Positions 51,266 through 62,353 are shown, counted from the stretch's first letter. The stretch is 64,000 nt of DNA from Hyphomicrobiales bacterium (GCA_002400845.2 NVRK02000015.1:1-64000); one strand, 5' to 3'. Notes: a model not told the origin generated them from the sequence alone. A program made the numbers and translations.

Positions 51266-52678
51266 GTGGCAGTAAAACCAGTAGATATAGAGCCGACAAA
51301 TGTAGAGGAGCTCTCTTTGTGGCAAAAAATTCGTAGGAATCCAATCTTACGCTTTTTTCGCTGGCTAGGTCAGCAGATGCCTAAAGGCCTTTATGCACGT
51401 TCGCTGCTTATTATCATTATGCCAATGCTCATTTTACAATCGGTTATTGCTTATGTCTTTATGGAAAGACACTGGCAAACCGTTACACAGCGTTTGTCCA
51501 AAGCAGTAACGGCAGATATTTCTGCAATAATCGACATCATAGAAACGTATCCGCAAGAAAAAGAATATGCCGAGATCATTCGCATATCGCGAGAACGCTT
51601 GAAATTAAACATAACAATTATGCCACCGGACCCCTTTCCGCCAGCAAACAACAAACCGTTTTTTTCAATTCTCGATGACATTCTGCGCGAAGAAATTACA
51701 AGTCAAATCAGCAGGCCCTTTTGGATTGACACAGTCGGCGATTCTGACCTGTTAGAAATTCGCATTAGACTTGAAAACCCAGATAAAGTTTTGCGCGTTT
51801 ATGCAAAACGAAATCAAGCTTACGCCTCAAACTCTCATATATTTTTATTATGGATGGTTGGAACATCACTTTTCTTAATCGGCATTTCTATACTATTTTT
51901 ACGAAATCAAATTCGCCCGATTCAAAAATTGGCTGAGGCAGCAGAATTGTATGGTAAAGGTCGAGACCTGCCAATTGATTTTAAAATTCGTGGCGCACGA
52001 GAGGTTAGAACTGCTGGTCTTGCTTTTGTTAAGATGCGCGAACGTATTGACAGGCAAATTCAACAAAGAACAGCGATGTTAACAGGCGTAAGCCATGATT
52101 TGCGTACAATTCTTACACGTTTCAAATTACAAGTTGCACTCGTGGGAGACACTAAAGATACTCAAGAATTGCAAGACGACATCAACGAAATGCAAAACAT
52201 GTTGCAGGGTTATTTAGATTTTGCAAAAGGAGAATCTGGCGAAGAAATCGAACAAGTGATTTTAGTTAAATTGCTAGAGCGTCATGCAAAAGAAGCAAAA
52301 ATTAAAAACATAAAATACGAGGTTAAATGCGCTCCTAATCTTAAAATTAGAGTACGTCCAAATGCAATTGCAAGATTGATTGCAAATCTGGTCACCAATG
52401 CTTTTAGATATGCAAACACGGTCAAAGTAACTGTGATTGATGGCGCAAGCGGCACATTAATTACCATTGATGATAATGGCACTGGCATTCCTGCCCACTT
52501 GAGAGAAGATGCATTTCGCCCATTCATGCGATTAGATGAAGCACGCAACCAAGATGAAAGCGGAACAGGTCTTGGTCTTTCCATTGCTCAAGACATTGCG
52601 CACTTACATGGCGGAAACATTAACCTGCATGACAGCCCTCTTGGTGGCTTGCGTGCAATTGTGAAACTGCCTCACTAA
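51266..52678 (+). CDS. EnvZ-like sensor histidine kinase
   Basis: HAMP; LTGVSHDLRTILTRFKLQ H-box; GTGLGLSIAQDIAHLHGG. Confidence 0.93.
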   Translation: MAVKPVDIEPTNVEELSLWQKIRRNPILRFFRWLGQQMPKGLYARSLLIIIMPMLILQSVIAYVFMERHWQTVTQRLSKAVTADISAIIDIIETYPQEKEYAEIIRISRERLKLNITIMPPDPFPPANNKPFFSILDDILREEITSQISRPFWIDTVGDSDLLEIRIRLENPDKVLRVYAKRNQAYASNSHIFLLWMVGTSLFLIGISILFLRNQIRPIQKLAEAAELYGKGRDLPIDFKIRGAREVRTAGLAFVKMRERIDRQIQQRTAMLTGVSHDLRTILTRFKLQVALVGDTKDTQELQDDINEMQNMLQGYLDFAKGESGEEIEQVILVKLLERHAKEAKIKNIKYEVKCAPNLKIRVRPNAIARLIANLVTNAFRYANTVKVTVIDGASGTLITIDDNGTGIPAHLREDAFRPFMRLDEARNQDESGTGLGLSIAQDIAHLHGGNINLHDSPLGGLRAIVKLPH

Positions 52679-52696
52679 ACACAAAACTAAATTTAG

Positions 52697-53041
52697 TTAG
52701 TGTAAACGTCCGCCATTTGGCACTTTAAGGTCAGGCGATGCTAAAACAATTGCACCTTCTTCATCTGAAAAGCCAAGGATCAAAACTTCTGACATGAAGG
52801 GACCAATTTGGCGTGGTGGAAAATTCACCACCGCCATTACTTGCTTACCCACTAATTGTTCAGATGTATAATGCTGTGTAATTTGGGCAGAACTTTTTTT
52901 AACGCCAATATCCTCTCCAAAATCAATCTTCAATTTATAAGCAGGCTTTCGCGCTTGCGGAAACGGATCAACTTGAACAATCGTTCCAACTCTTATGTCG
53001 ACACTTAAAAAATCGTCAATGCTAATAGGATTATCTGGCAT
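52697..53041 (-). CDS. csaA: CsaA-like tRNA-binding domain protein
   Basis: FLSVDIRVGTIVQVDPFPQARKPAYKLKIDFG; VVNFPPRQIGPFMSEVLILGF. Confidence 0.93.
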   Translation of the reverse strand: MPDNPISIDDFLSVDIRVGTIVQVDPFPQARKPAYKLKIDFGEDIGVKKSSAQITQHYTSEQLVGKQVMAVVNFPPRQIGPFMSEVLILGFSDEEGAIVLASPDLKVPNGGRLH

Positions 53042-53066
53042 GGTCGTTTTCCAAAATTTAATTGAA

Positions 53067-53876
53067 CTAAGAAAGTTCTTCTGAGCGTTTTTTAGCGGCC
53101 ATAATAGCTTGTGATACTAGGCTCTGCATTTTTTGCTCGTTCATAAATACATCTAGCGCGGCCGCTGTTGTGCCATTTGGCGAAGTAACATTTTTTCGTA
53201 ATTGTGCAGAACTGTCTTCTAATTGAGATAACATCTCTCCAGCACCAGCAATGGTCTCACGCGCCAACATTTCTGCCACGGCTTCAGGCAGTCCAGCTTC
53301 AACGCCTGCTTTCGCCATGCACTCAGCTAAATGAAAAACATATGCAGGCCCACTGCCTGAGACTGCCGTTACAGCATCAATTTGTGATTCATTTTCAACC
53401 CAAACAACTTTGCCAATTGCGCTAAGTAAATGCGTAACCTGTTCAACTTGGCTTGCCACAGTGCGTCCATTCGCAAAACAACCTGTCATGCCACGACGCA
53501 TTAAAGAAGGTGTATTTGGCATTGCACGCACAATTGCCACATCACCAGCATGCTTACCAATTGTCGAAATTGTTGTACCAGCAGCAACAGAAACGACGAC
53601 TGTGTTCTCGCCAATCATATTGGTTAAAGATGGCAATACTTTTTGAATAATTTGAGGCTTAACCGCTACTATTAGAACATCAGAGATGGGAGCGTCAGTT
53701 GCCGAAGTAAAATGGTCCACGCCAGTCTCTGCGAAAATAGCCACCATTTTTTCGGACGGCACTGGGTCAACAACATTTATACGCTCAGTAGAAATGCCAC
53801 TTTCCAACCAGCCAGCCAACATTGCGCCACCCATATTACCAGCGCCAATAAGACAAATTGAAAAATCACTATTCAT
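53067..53876 (-). CDS. proC: Pyrroline-5-carboxylate reductase
   Basis: LIGAGNMGGAMLAGWLESG; AVSGSGPAYVFHLAE; VTSPNGTTAAALD. Confidence 0.96.
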   Translation of the reverse strand: MNSDFSICLIGAGNMGGAMLAGWLESGISTERINVVDPVPSEKMVAIFAETGVDHFTSATDAPISDVLIVAVKPQIIQKVLPSLTNMIGENTVVVSVAAGTTISTIGKHAGDVAIVRAMPNTPSLMRRGMTGCFANGRTVASQVEQVTHLLSAIGKVVWVENESQIDAVTAVSGSGPAYVFHLAECMAKAGVEAGLPEAVAEMLARETIAGAGEMLSQLEDSSAQLRKNVTSPNGTTAAALDVFMNEQKMQSLVSQAIMAAKKRSEELS

Positions 53877-54008
53877 ACCAATCTTGACCCCTTATAAGAA
53901 TCTTGTATTTGAAACTTCAAAGCTAATGATTGCCATGCTTGGCAATTCTACTCAAGCCTTCCTCGCCAAATCTGGCGATATTAAAACATTCATCAAAGGA
54001 AATTCAAC

Positions 54009-54656
54009 ATGTTGCCGCCTAAACTCATTATATTCGACTGCGATGGTGTCTTGGTGAATTCTGAGCGCTTAGCAAATGGTTTGATTGCAAAAGAACTCAC
54101 AAAACATGGTGTACCAATGACCACCGACCAAGCAATGGAATTGTTTGTTGGCGGCACAATGAAAAATGTTTTCAAAACAGGCCGCGAAAAAGGTGCCGAT
54201 CTTCCAGATAATTGGATTGATATATTCTACGAAGAACTTTACGAACTTTTGCGGAAAGGCGTTGAGCCAATTAATGGTATTGCGCAACTTTTAGAATTGC
54301 TTTCGCAAAAAAATATAGCAATATGCGTCGCTTCAAATGGCAGTGAAGAAAAAATGCAGATTACACTGGGAAGCAATGGCCTAATGAAACATTTTCCAAA
54401 TGCAATATTTTCAGCCCATACGGTAGGCCTTGCCAAACCAGAACCAGGCTTGTTTTTACACGCGGCAAAAACAATGGGCTTTGCGCCAAAAGACTGTGTT
54501 GTCATTGAAGACAGCGTAAGTGGTGTAAAGGCTGCAAAAGCAGCAAACATTAAATGCTTCGCCTATTGCGAAGAAAGTGATCCAGAAACATTAAAGGCAG
54601 AAGATGCGATACCGTTTTTCGATATGCATGCCCTGCCTGATCTTCTTAACTTATAA
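54009..54656 (+). CDS. HAD-family phosphatase
   Basis: LIIFDCDGVLVNSERLA; VVIEDSVSGVKAAKAAN. Confidence 0.93.
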   Translation: MLPPKLIIFDCDGVLVNSERLANGLIAKELTKHGVPMTTDQAMELFVGGTMKNVFKTGREKGADLPDNWIDIFYEELYELLRKGVEPINGIAQLLELLSQKNIAICVASNGSEEKMQITLGSNGLMKHFPNAIFSAHTVGLAKPEPGLFLHAAKTMGFAPKDCVVIEDSVSGVKAAKAANIKCFAYCEESDPETLKAEDAIPFFDMHALPDLLNL

Positions 54657-54737
54657 AATAGTTACACTCAATTTTCACATTAGGGGCGTTCCATCTTCGC
54701 AAGCCCCAACTCAAAGCCCCACTTAAGCTAAACTGCC

Positions 54738-55235
54738 TTAGGCCGTGCCTACAGTTTCAAATAAAACTGCGTCCAGCGCTTCTTTAACAGACTTACCTGC
54801 CCACACTACATATTGGAACGCTTGGTAGTAACGTTCACAAGCCTCAAGCCCACTTCCTAAAAGACATTCTAATTGCTCTGATGTTGCTTCTGCACCACCG
54901 TTTAGCATTAAGGCTTGCCTAAACATGACAACACCATCATTGCTCCACAGATCAAAGTGACCAATAAGCATTTGTTCGTTGATTTTCGAAATTAGATTCA
55001 CCGTTTCTTGAATACGATTTTCTGGAACTTTTAGATCAAATGCGCATGCTAAATGTAGAGCTTCAAAATCTTCCATCCAAGACAAAGACACATCGTAATC
55101 AGACCAGACGCCAGAAACGCTCATACTGATTTCATCATCAGTGCGTTCAAATTCCCACTGATTAATTGAGGCCACTTGCTCAACCATATCTACAGGATTG
55201 GAATTACGTTCAAAATCTATTTCGTTTAGGCTCAT
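54738..55235 (-). CDS. YbjN-domain protein
   Basis: MSLNEIDFERNSNPVDMVEQVASINQWEFERTDDEISMSVSGVWSDYDVSLSWMEDFEALHLACAFDL. Confidence 0.88.
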   Translation of the reverse strand: MSLNEIDFERNSNPVDMVEQVASINQWEFERTDDEISMSVSGVWSDYDVSLSWMEDFEALHLACAFDLKVPENRIQETVNLISKINEQMLIGHFDLWSNDGVVMFRQALMLNGGAEATSEQLECLLGSGLEACERYYQAFQYVVWAGKSVKEALDAVLFETVGTA

Positions 55236-55598
55236 TGCCTATGCTCCAGTGTATTTGTGTCTTTCACAACTTTAACCAAAATCGCTAAGACAAGACCGCC
55301 TTGTTTGAAGCATGTACTAGAAGGAAGTCGAATGTAAAATATCCGACTTCCTTCGACTTACTAAGTCTCCTGAGCCACTTTGCTTTCGCATTTTCATAGT
55401 GCCCAAGTCCGCCACGAATCAAACTATGCACTCAATTTAACTGGAGTTTGCTTCAGTAACAGACAAATTTTTAATAAGCCTCACCGAATCTGTGGAGAAG
55501 AGATGAATCAAAATGTTCAAGATATCAGCTAAAGGATTCTGTTGATTCAGCTTTTTATAATTGCAGCCTTGTGGATAACTTTTCAAAATAATTTTGAG

Positions 55599-55946
55599 TT
55601 ACGACTTAGAAGCAGACTTTTTGCTGGCAACTTTTTTAGTTGGGGCTTTCTTTGGCGAGGTCTTTACTGGAAGTTTTGCACCTTCAAGTTTTTCAAGACG
55701 TGCTTCAAGCGTTTTAATTTGCACTGACAAACGATCATTTTCTTCACGCGCATTTATTGCCATCTCACGAACAGCATCAAATTCGTCTCGCTTAATAAGG
55801 TCGAGCCCATTAAGCGCACGTTCGGCCTGTGCCTTAAATGCAGTTTCTGCCTCGACTTTAACGCCTTGCGCCACACCAGCGGCATCTGTCATCAACTTTG
55901 CCAGCTCATCAAATATACGGTTAGGTCCTGTAGATCCTGTATTCAT
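55599..55946 (-). CDS. ubiK: UbiK/BMFP accessory factor
   Basis: RIFDELAKLMTDAAGVAQGVKVEAETAFKAQAERALNGLDLIKRDEFDAVREMA; Lys/Ala-rich tail. Confidence 0.85.
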   Translation of the reverse strand: MNTGSTGPNRIFDELAKLMTDAAGVAQGVKVEAETAFKAQAERALNGLDLIKRDEFDAVREMAINAREENDRLSVQIKTLEARLEKLEGAKLPVKTSPKKAPTKKVASKKSASKS

Positions 55947-56145
55947 GGCTCAATCCTTAATTCAGATATGTATAGTGCAGTAACTAATAGCATTGAGTTA
56001 GTTACTTTTGAGTGTTCATTCAAGCCATTTTATTGCCGCATCCATTTACTACCAACGCTATAATATACAATTCGTATTTTTAAATTGGGTTGCGACTACA
56101 CCGATGCTTCGCTAGGAAAAGATACTTTAAAAATGGAAACAATTT

Positions 56146-56985
56146 ATGACCCCTTCTGTATTTGCAGCTTTTGCCTTTCCTAACATCGATCCTGTCCTAC
56201 TTCAGCTAGGACCGTTAAAAGTACATTGGTACGGCATGGCTTATGTTGTGGGCATATTAACAGGCTGGTGGTATGCAGGTAAATTAGTCTCCAATCCAAA
56301 ACTTTGGAACCAAACATCACCAATAACAAAAGCCCATCTTGAAGACTTTTTAATGTGGCTCGTCGCGGGTGTTATTTTAGGGGGGCGCATTGGATATGTT
56401 TTATTCTACAATCTCGACAAATATCTTGCCCAGCCATTAGACATCATAAAAGTTTGGGATGGTGGAATGAGCTTCCATGGCGGCTTAACGGGCGTTGTAA
56501 TTGCTATGATATTGTTTTCGCGATCAAGAGGCTTTTCGCCTTTCAGTCTGTTCGACATTATTGGCCCTGCATCTTGCATCGCTATCTTTTTTGGTAGATG
56601 TGCAAATTTCATCAATCAAGAGTTATTTGGAAAAGTTACTGACGCATCATGGGGCGTTATATTTCCAATCACACAAGATGGCTTAGCAAGACACCCAAGC
56701 CAATTATACGAGGCCGCACTTGAGGGTGTTGTGTTATTCATAGTGCTTCGTATTTTCACCCACACTTTCTTAAAGCTAAAATCACCTGGTTTTATCGCTG
56801 GTGTCTATGTTGCTGGTTATGCGATCGCACGTATTTTGGTAGAATTTGTTCGTGTGCCAGATACTCAAATTGGATATCTATTTGGCGGCTGGCTTACTAT
56901 GGGCATGGTGCTTTCCATTCCAATTATACTTATTGGCTTGTGGAGCATTCTAACAAGTAAATCTAGAATGATATCTGCACAATAA
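56146..56985 (+). CDS. lgt: Prolipoprotein diacylglyceryl transferase
   Basis: LKVHWYGMAYVVGILTGWWY; FFGRCANFINQELFG; HPSQLYEA. Confidence 0.96.
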   Translation: MTPSVFAAFAFPNIDPVLLQLGPLKVHWYGMAYVVGILTGWWYAGKLVSNPKLWNQTSPITKAHLEDFLMWLVAGVILGGRIGYVLFYNLDKYLAQPLDIIKVWDGGMSFHGGLTGVVIAMILFSRSRGFSPFSLFDIIGPASCIAIFFGRCANFINQELFGKVTDASWGVIFPITQDGLARHPSQLYEAALEGVVLFIVLRIFTHTFLKLKSPGFIAGVYVAGYAIARILVEFVRVPDTQIGYLFGGWLTMGMVLSIPIILIGLWSILTSKSRMISAQ

Positions 56986-56986
56986 A

Positions 56987-58075
56987 ATGACCGAACATAA
57001 AATGACAAAATTGGCAGAAAAATTAAAACGTGGCATCTCTGTTTCTGGTCCAATTAGTTTGGCAGAATACATGCACATATGCATGGCTGATCCACAATAT
57101 GGTTATTATAAAAACCAAATAGCCATTGGCGCAAAGGGTGATTTTATAACCGCACCAGAAGTAAGCCAAATGTTTGGCGAACTCATTGGCATATGGTGCA
57201 TTGATATTTGGCAAAAACTTGGCGCTCCAAACCAGTTTTGCTTGGCAGAGCTTGGCCCCGGTAAAGGCACTTTAATGAGTGACCTATTACGCGCGGCAAA
57301 TATTGTTCCAGAATTTTTGTCTGCCGCTAATATAGTCATGGTAGAAACCAGCGACTTAATGCGGCAAGCTCAAAAAGAGCGTTTGCAAGATATTGATAAA
57401 AACATCACATGGGTTAGCGAAGTAAACGACCTGCCGCAAATGCCTACCATCGTTGTGGCGAATGAGTTTCTAGATGTATTGCCCGTTCACCAATATGTAA
57501 AATCTGGCGACAAGTGGTCAGAGCGTGGTGTGAGCGTTGATGATAAAGACCAATTGCACGATGTATTATTGGCAGGAACAATTGAAGAAGCTTTATTGCC
57601 AAAAGGTGCGGCTGATGAGCCACAAGGGTCTGTTTATGAAACATCCCCTGCCCGTGAAGCAATTATTGAAATGTTAAGTGCGACTTTCTTAGAACACCAA
57701 GGCGCAGCATTGTTCATAGATTATGGACATGCGATTTCTAGCTTTGGCGATACATTTCAAGCATTACGTTCTCATGGTATTGCTGATCCGTTAGCAGAAC
57801 CTGGTCTTGCAGATTTAACCTCACATGTAGATTTTGAAAGACTTGCCAAATGCGCCAGCAGACTAAACATTGAACCACGCATCAGTACACAGGCCGAGTT
57901 TTTGCTGGCAATGGGTTTGATAGAACGCGCAGGCAGTTTGGGCCAAATGGGCGATGCGCAATCGCAGACACAAATTTCAAATGCTGTTGAACGCCTTGCG
58001 TCCGATTCCCAAATGGGTAGTCTGTTTAAGGTGCTATCCTTAACGAGCAATGGAATTTTACCCAGCGGGCTTTAA
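56987..58075 (+). CDS. SAM-dependent methyltransferase (MidA/NDUFAF7-like)
   Basis: GDFITAPEVSQMFGELIGIW; LAELGPGKGTLMSDLLRA; ANEFLDVLPVHQYV. Confidence 0.93.
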   Translation: MTEHKMTKLAEKLKRGISVSGPISLAEYMHICMADPQYGYYKNQIAIGAKGDFITAPEVSQMFGELIGIWCIDIWQKLGAPNQFCLAELGPGKGTLMSDLLRAANIVPEFLSAANIVMVETSDLMRQAQKERLQDIDKNITWVSEVNDLPQMPTIVVANEFLDVLPVHQYVKSGDKWSERGVSVDDKDQLHDVLLAGTIEEALLPKGAADEPQGSVYETSPAREAIIEMLSATFLEHQGAALFIDYGHAISSFGDTFQALRSHGIADPLAEPGLADLTSHVDFERLAKCASRLNIEPRISTQAEFLLAMGLIERAGSLGQMGDAQSQTQISNAVERLASDSQMGSLFKVLSLTSNGILPSGL

Positions 58076-58183
58076 CACGACTTTAAAATCAGACCTGTAA
58101 TTATATTTTTATGATAAGCGCTTGTTAACGAGTAGTAACTAGAACAAATGCAATTATTTAACTTCTAACTGAAAGTTAAGAAT

Positions 58184-58948
58184 ATGCTTAAGCCTATTAC
58201 ATGCAACGCTTTAAAATTAGACGGCATCAATCATGCTTTTTTCACCCGACACGGTGGGGCTTCAAAAGGCATTTATAAAGGCTTAAATGTTGGTATTGGT
58301 TCAAACGATGACCAAGAAGTAGTTACAAAGAACCGCGCATTAGCATCAGCGCATTTAAACGTTCCTAAAACCCACTTAGCAACCCCCTATCAAATTCACT
58401 CAGCAATTGCCGTTGTGGTTAGCGAACCCATGACGATTAAAAAGCCAAAAGCAGATGCGCTCGTTACTAAAACAAAAGGCTTAATGGTTGGGGTTTTAAC
58501 TGCAGATTGCGGCCCAGTATTATTTGCAGATGAAAAAGCAGGCATTGTTGCAACGGCACATGCTGGCTGGAAAGGCGCGACATCTGGCATTCTTGAAAAT
58601 ACCATACAAACAATGTGCAACCTTGGTGCGACACCAAAAAACATCATTGCTATTCTTGGGCCTACCATTAGCCAAGAAAATTATGAAGTTGGACCAGAAT
58701 TTGCCGATAATCTTATTTCGCTTGATAAAAACAACGATGCTTATCTTATAAATTCAGAACAAAAAACACATTTCATGTTTGACCTGCCTCAATATATTGT
58801 TGATCGATTGAGCAATCTTGATGTGCAGGCTAATTGGACAGGACAATGCACCTATTCAAACGAAGATGCTCTTTTCTCATATCGCAGATCAACCCATAGA
58901 AAAGAGCCCGACTACGGCCGCCAACTAAGCGCCATTTGCTTGATATAA
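58184..58948 (+). CDS. pgeF: Purine nucleoside phosphorylase/laccase-domain YfiH
   Basis: HAFFTRHGGASKGIYKGLNVG; LTADCGPVLFAD; TAHAGWKGATSGI. Confidence 0.94.
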   Translation: MLKPITCNALKLDGINHAFFTRHGGASKGIYKGLNVGIGSNDDQEVVTKNRALASAHLNVPKTHLATPYQIHSAIAVVVSEPMTIKKPKADALVTKTKGLMVGVLTADCGPVLFADEKAGIVATAHAGWKGATSGILENTIQTMCNLGATPKNIIAILGPTISQENYEVGPEFADNLISLDKNNDAYLINSEQKTHFMFDLPQYIVDRLSNLDVQANWTGQCTYSNEDALFSYRRSTHRKEPDYGRQLSAICLI

Positions 58949-59060
58949 ACCGATTTTTTTCAGGCCAGCCATAAACCAGCCACAAAATTGACCTTATAAC
59001 CCATTAGGCATTCTCAATTAAGCATCCCCATTTAGGCGCAAGGTTGTATAAGTATAAAAA

Positions 59061-59073
59061 AATGATTCTCATT
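59061..59073. promoter_or_regulatory. AATGA-TTC-TCATT palindrome (Fur-like half-site pair) upstream of lipoprotein gene
   Basis: Perfect inverted repeat about 85 bp upstream of 59158. Confidence 0.3.
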
Positions 59074-59157
59074 AGTTTATAAGCATAGGCTTTATTAAGA
59101 TTTGTAATTTAGGCTCTGCACAACTCAGTAATATGAGCAAAAACACAGGTAGATTAG

Positions 59158-59751
59158 ATGCAATTTAACATTTCAAATTCTATTTTCAAACTTAGAACAC
59201 TTGTTCAATTTATTTGCATTTCTGTTTTATTTGCATTTTTAACTGCCTGCCAAGGCAGTTCACTTAGTGAGGGCCTTCAAAGCGTTAATACGCCAAATCC
59301 GCAACAAACAGTCGCCCCACAAACACCTACGGTTCCAACAAGTCAAAATGGCCTTCAAAACGGCACACAAACAGCAAGCCTGCCTGCAACAAAATCTGTA
59401 GTATTTTTGCCAGTTTCAAACGCACCACAATCTGCAGTGTCGTCCCTATCATCTTCTATCAGAAGCGCGGCAACACAAAACCAAGTTAAAATCGTAAACT
59501 CCATTCAAGATGGCGCAACCTACCAAGTAAAAGGCTACTTTTCAGCCCTAGAAGATGGCGCAGGCACATTGCTAGTTTATGTTTGGGACGTATTGGATAA
59601 AAACAATAAGCGTGTTTACAGAATTTCGGGCCAAGAACGCACAAATAAAAAGTCAGCTGATCCATGGGCCGCTGTTAACGACCAAATGATTTCAAAAGTT
59701 GCAAATAATAGCCTTGCACAACTCAAATCATGGCTATCTACGCGCGGCTAA
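59158..59751 (+). CDS. Lipoprotein, hypothetical
   Basis: FLTACQGSS lipobox. Confidence 0.75.
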   Translation: MQFNISNSIFKLRTLVQFICISVLFAFLTACQGSSLSEGLQSVNTPNPQQTVAPQTPTVPTSQNGLQNGTQTASLPATKSVVFLPVSNAPQSAVSSLSSSIRSAATQNQVKIVNSIQDGATYQVKGYFSALEDGAGTLLVYVWDVLDKNNKRVYRISGQERTNKKSADPWAAVNDQMISKVANNSLAQLKSWLSTRG

Positions 59752-59891
59752 CGAACATTTACACAATTTAATCGATATTAATTTCAAAGAAACTGCTCTC
59801 AATGCCGAATCACCATTGATGCATGCGTTACAGTATTCTATAGAACGCGCATATTTATACGATCCACACCAATGATCTATGGCATTTTATT

Positions 59892-60824
59892 ATGAAACTC
59901 TTCGCAGGCAATTCAAACCGTCATCTTGCAGAGCGGATTTGTAAATACATCGACATTCCTCTGGGCAACGCAAATGTTCGCCGATTTGCAGATCAAGAAG
60001 TCTTTGTAGAAATTCTAGAAAATGTGCGCGGCGAAGATTGCTACGTTCTGCAATCAACAGCCTACCCAGCAAATGACCACTTGATGGAATTGCTGATTAT
60101 GATCGATGCCCTGCGTAGAGCTTCCGCAAGACGTATTACTGCTGTTATTCCTTATTTCGGCTATGCTCGCCAAGACAGAAAGCCTGGGCCTCGCACCCCA
60201 ATTTCTGCCAAGTTAGTTGCCAACATGATAACCACTGCTGGTGCTGATCGCGTATTAACGCTTGATCTGCACGCTGCACAAATTCAAGGCTTCTTTGATA
60301 TTCCAACAGACAATTTGTTTGCTGTGCCTGTGCTAGCCCGCGATATAAAAGAAAACTATAACACCGAAAACACGATGGTTGTTTCACCAGATGTTGGCGG
60401 CGTAATACGCGCCCGCGCTTTGGCAAAACGCATCGATTCACTTTTATCCATCGTTGATAAACGCCGCGACAAGCCCGGTGAATCAGAAGTGATGAACGTT
60501 ATTGGTGACGTGAGCGGCAAAGATTGTTTGTTAATTGATGATATCATCGATTCAGGTGGCACATTATGCAACGCTGCCGAAGCATTGTTAAACAGCGGAG
60601 CAACCAGCGTAACTGCCTATATTACCCATGGTGTATTGTCTGGCGGAGCCGTTGCGCGTATCGCCTCTTCAAAATTGAAAGAACTGGTGATTACCGATTC
60701 CATTCAGCCAACTGCAGCGATTGAAACAGCACATAACATCCGTGTTGTATCGATTGCCGATTTGGTAGGCGAAGCAGTTAAGCGTACATCGCTAGAAGCC
60801 TCTGTTTCCAGTCTGTTTGATTAA
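59892..60824 (+). CDS. prs: Ribose-phosphate pyrophosphokinase
   Basis: [46 protein letters not shown]. Confidence 0.97.
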   Translation: MKLFAGNSNRHLAERICKYIDIPLGNANVRRFADQEVFVEILENVRGEDCYVLQSTAYPANDHLMELLIMIDALRRASARRITAVIPYFGYARQDRKPGPRTPISAKLVANMITTAGADRVLTLDLHAAQIQGFFDIPTDNLFAVPVLARDIKENYNTENTMVVSPDVGGVIRARALAKRIDSLLSIVDKRRDKPGESEVMNVIGDVSGKDCLLIDDIIDSGGTLCNAAEALLNSGATSVTAYITHGVLSGGAVARIASSKLKELVITDSIQPTAAIETAHNIRVVSIADLVGEAVKRTSLEASVSSLFD

Positions 60825-60876
60825 GCCTGTTTGATTAAGGCTGGTTGATTAGTACCAGTTGATAGAACCAAATCTA

Positions 60877-62214
60877 CTAAACACCAAACAACGTAATAGC
60901 TATTCCAGCGATTGTTGCTGTTCCCAATATTGGGAACAGACCTATTTTACGCCATGCCAATATTCCGCATACTATTGCGATGAGTAATGCTCGCCAATCA
61001 AGTGAGAGCAACTCAGGAATTTCTGCTGAAATTATGCCGCTTGAATATGAATTTACGCGCGTAAAAAGCACATGAATTGCAAACCATACAGATAGATTCG
61101 CGATCACCCCAACAACAGCGGCAGTAATTGCCGCCAATGCACCTGATAATTTTTGGTTTCCGCGCAACGCCTCCACAAAAGGTGCGCCTAAAAATATCCA
61201 TACGAAACACGGAACGAAGGTGACCCATACAGTTATCAGTGCGCCAAGCGTTCCTGCAAAAATGGGGTCTATCCCTGCAATTGCGACAGCATCACGAAAC
61301 GCCCCCACAAAACCAACAAAAACAAGTACCAACACCAAGGGTCCAGGCGTTGTTTCTGCAAGACCTAATCCCGTTAGCATTTCATCTGGCTTTAACCAGC
61401 CATAAACTTCAACAGCCTGTTGGCCCACATATGCAAGCACAGCATACGCGCCACCAAAGGTAACGAGTGACGCTTTTGAAAAGAACGCCGCCTCTTGAAC
61501 ATAGACAGAATCGCTTCCCAACCACATAGTTAGAAACATGACTGGAAGCACCCATAACACAATTGCCCAAGATAAAGTTTTAACTATATGTTTCAATGGA
61601 TTAACGCTTAAACTAGACTCATTTTTATGAGTGCCTAAAGTGAAAAATCGGGGGTATAAAAATCCGATAAATCCCGCCGCAAAAATTACCAACGGAAACG
61701 GCAAATTTAAAAACGCTAATGCGATAAAACCAGCAATCGCCACCCCATAACTGTGCCAACCTTTTAAGGCGCGCTTGGCAACTTTTACCAAGGCTTGCAA
61801 CACAATTACCAGCACTGCCGCCTTAAGCCCAAACAGCAAACCTTCAACAATTGGTACATGGCCCAAAGTTACATACAGCGTAGATAAGCCAAGCAAAACC
61901 AACAGGCCCGGCAAGATGAATAAAAGCCCTGCGATCAAGCCACCCTTAACGCCATGCAACAACCAACCACAGTAAGTTGCCAACTGCATTGCTTCTGGCC
62001 CCGGCAACAACATGCAAAAGTTTAAGGCATGCAGAAATTGTTTTTCCTCAAGCCACTTTTTTTCATCCACAATTAGGCGGTGCATCAACGCAATTTGCCC
62101 AGCAGGACCGCCAAATGATAAAAGACCAATTTTAGCGTAAGTCTTTGTGGCTTCGCCTAACGTTACATCTTGTGTTACACCTGTCTTTAATTCATGCGCC
62201 ATACGCTTTGCCAA
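60877..62214 (-). CDS. chrA: Chromate transporter ChrA (two-domain)
   Basis: IGLLSFGGPAGQIALMHR; LPGPEAMQLATYCGWLLHG; AETTPGPLVLVLVFVGFVGAFR. Confidence 0.95.
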   Translation of the reverse strand: MAKRMAHELKTGVTQDVTLGEATKTYAKIGLLSFGGPAGQIALMHRLIVDEKKWLEEKQFLHALNFCMLLPGPEAMQLATYCGWLLHGVKGGLIAGLLFILPGLLVLLGLSTLYVTLGHVPIVEGLLFGLKAAVLVIVLQALVKVAKRALKGWHSYGVAIAGFIALAFLNLPFPLVIFAAGFIGFLYPRFFTLGTHKNESSLSVNPLKHIVKTLSWAIVLWVLPVMFLTMWLGSDSVYVQEAAFFSKASLVTFGGAYAVLAYVGQQAVEVYGWLKPDEMLTGLGLAETTPGPLVLVLVFVGFVGAFRDAVAIAGIDPIFAGTLGALITVWVTFVPCFVWIFLGAPFVEALRGNQKLSGALAAITAAVVGVIANLSVWFAIHVLFTRVNSYSSGIISAEIPELLSLDWRALLIAIVCGILAWRKIGLFPILGTATIAGIAITLFGV

Positions 62215-62353
62215 CCTAACTTTCCAATGTTATGTTCATAGCAGAAAGACGAACTTTAAGCCCGTTTGTCAACGCAATAAACTAGTATTTGAACAAGGCT
62301 TGAAAAGCTTAAACTACTTGCACTTAAGCCCTACTTACCCTATACAGCCCCTG

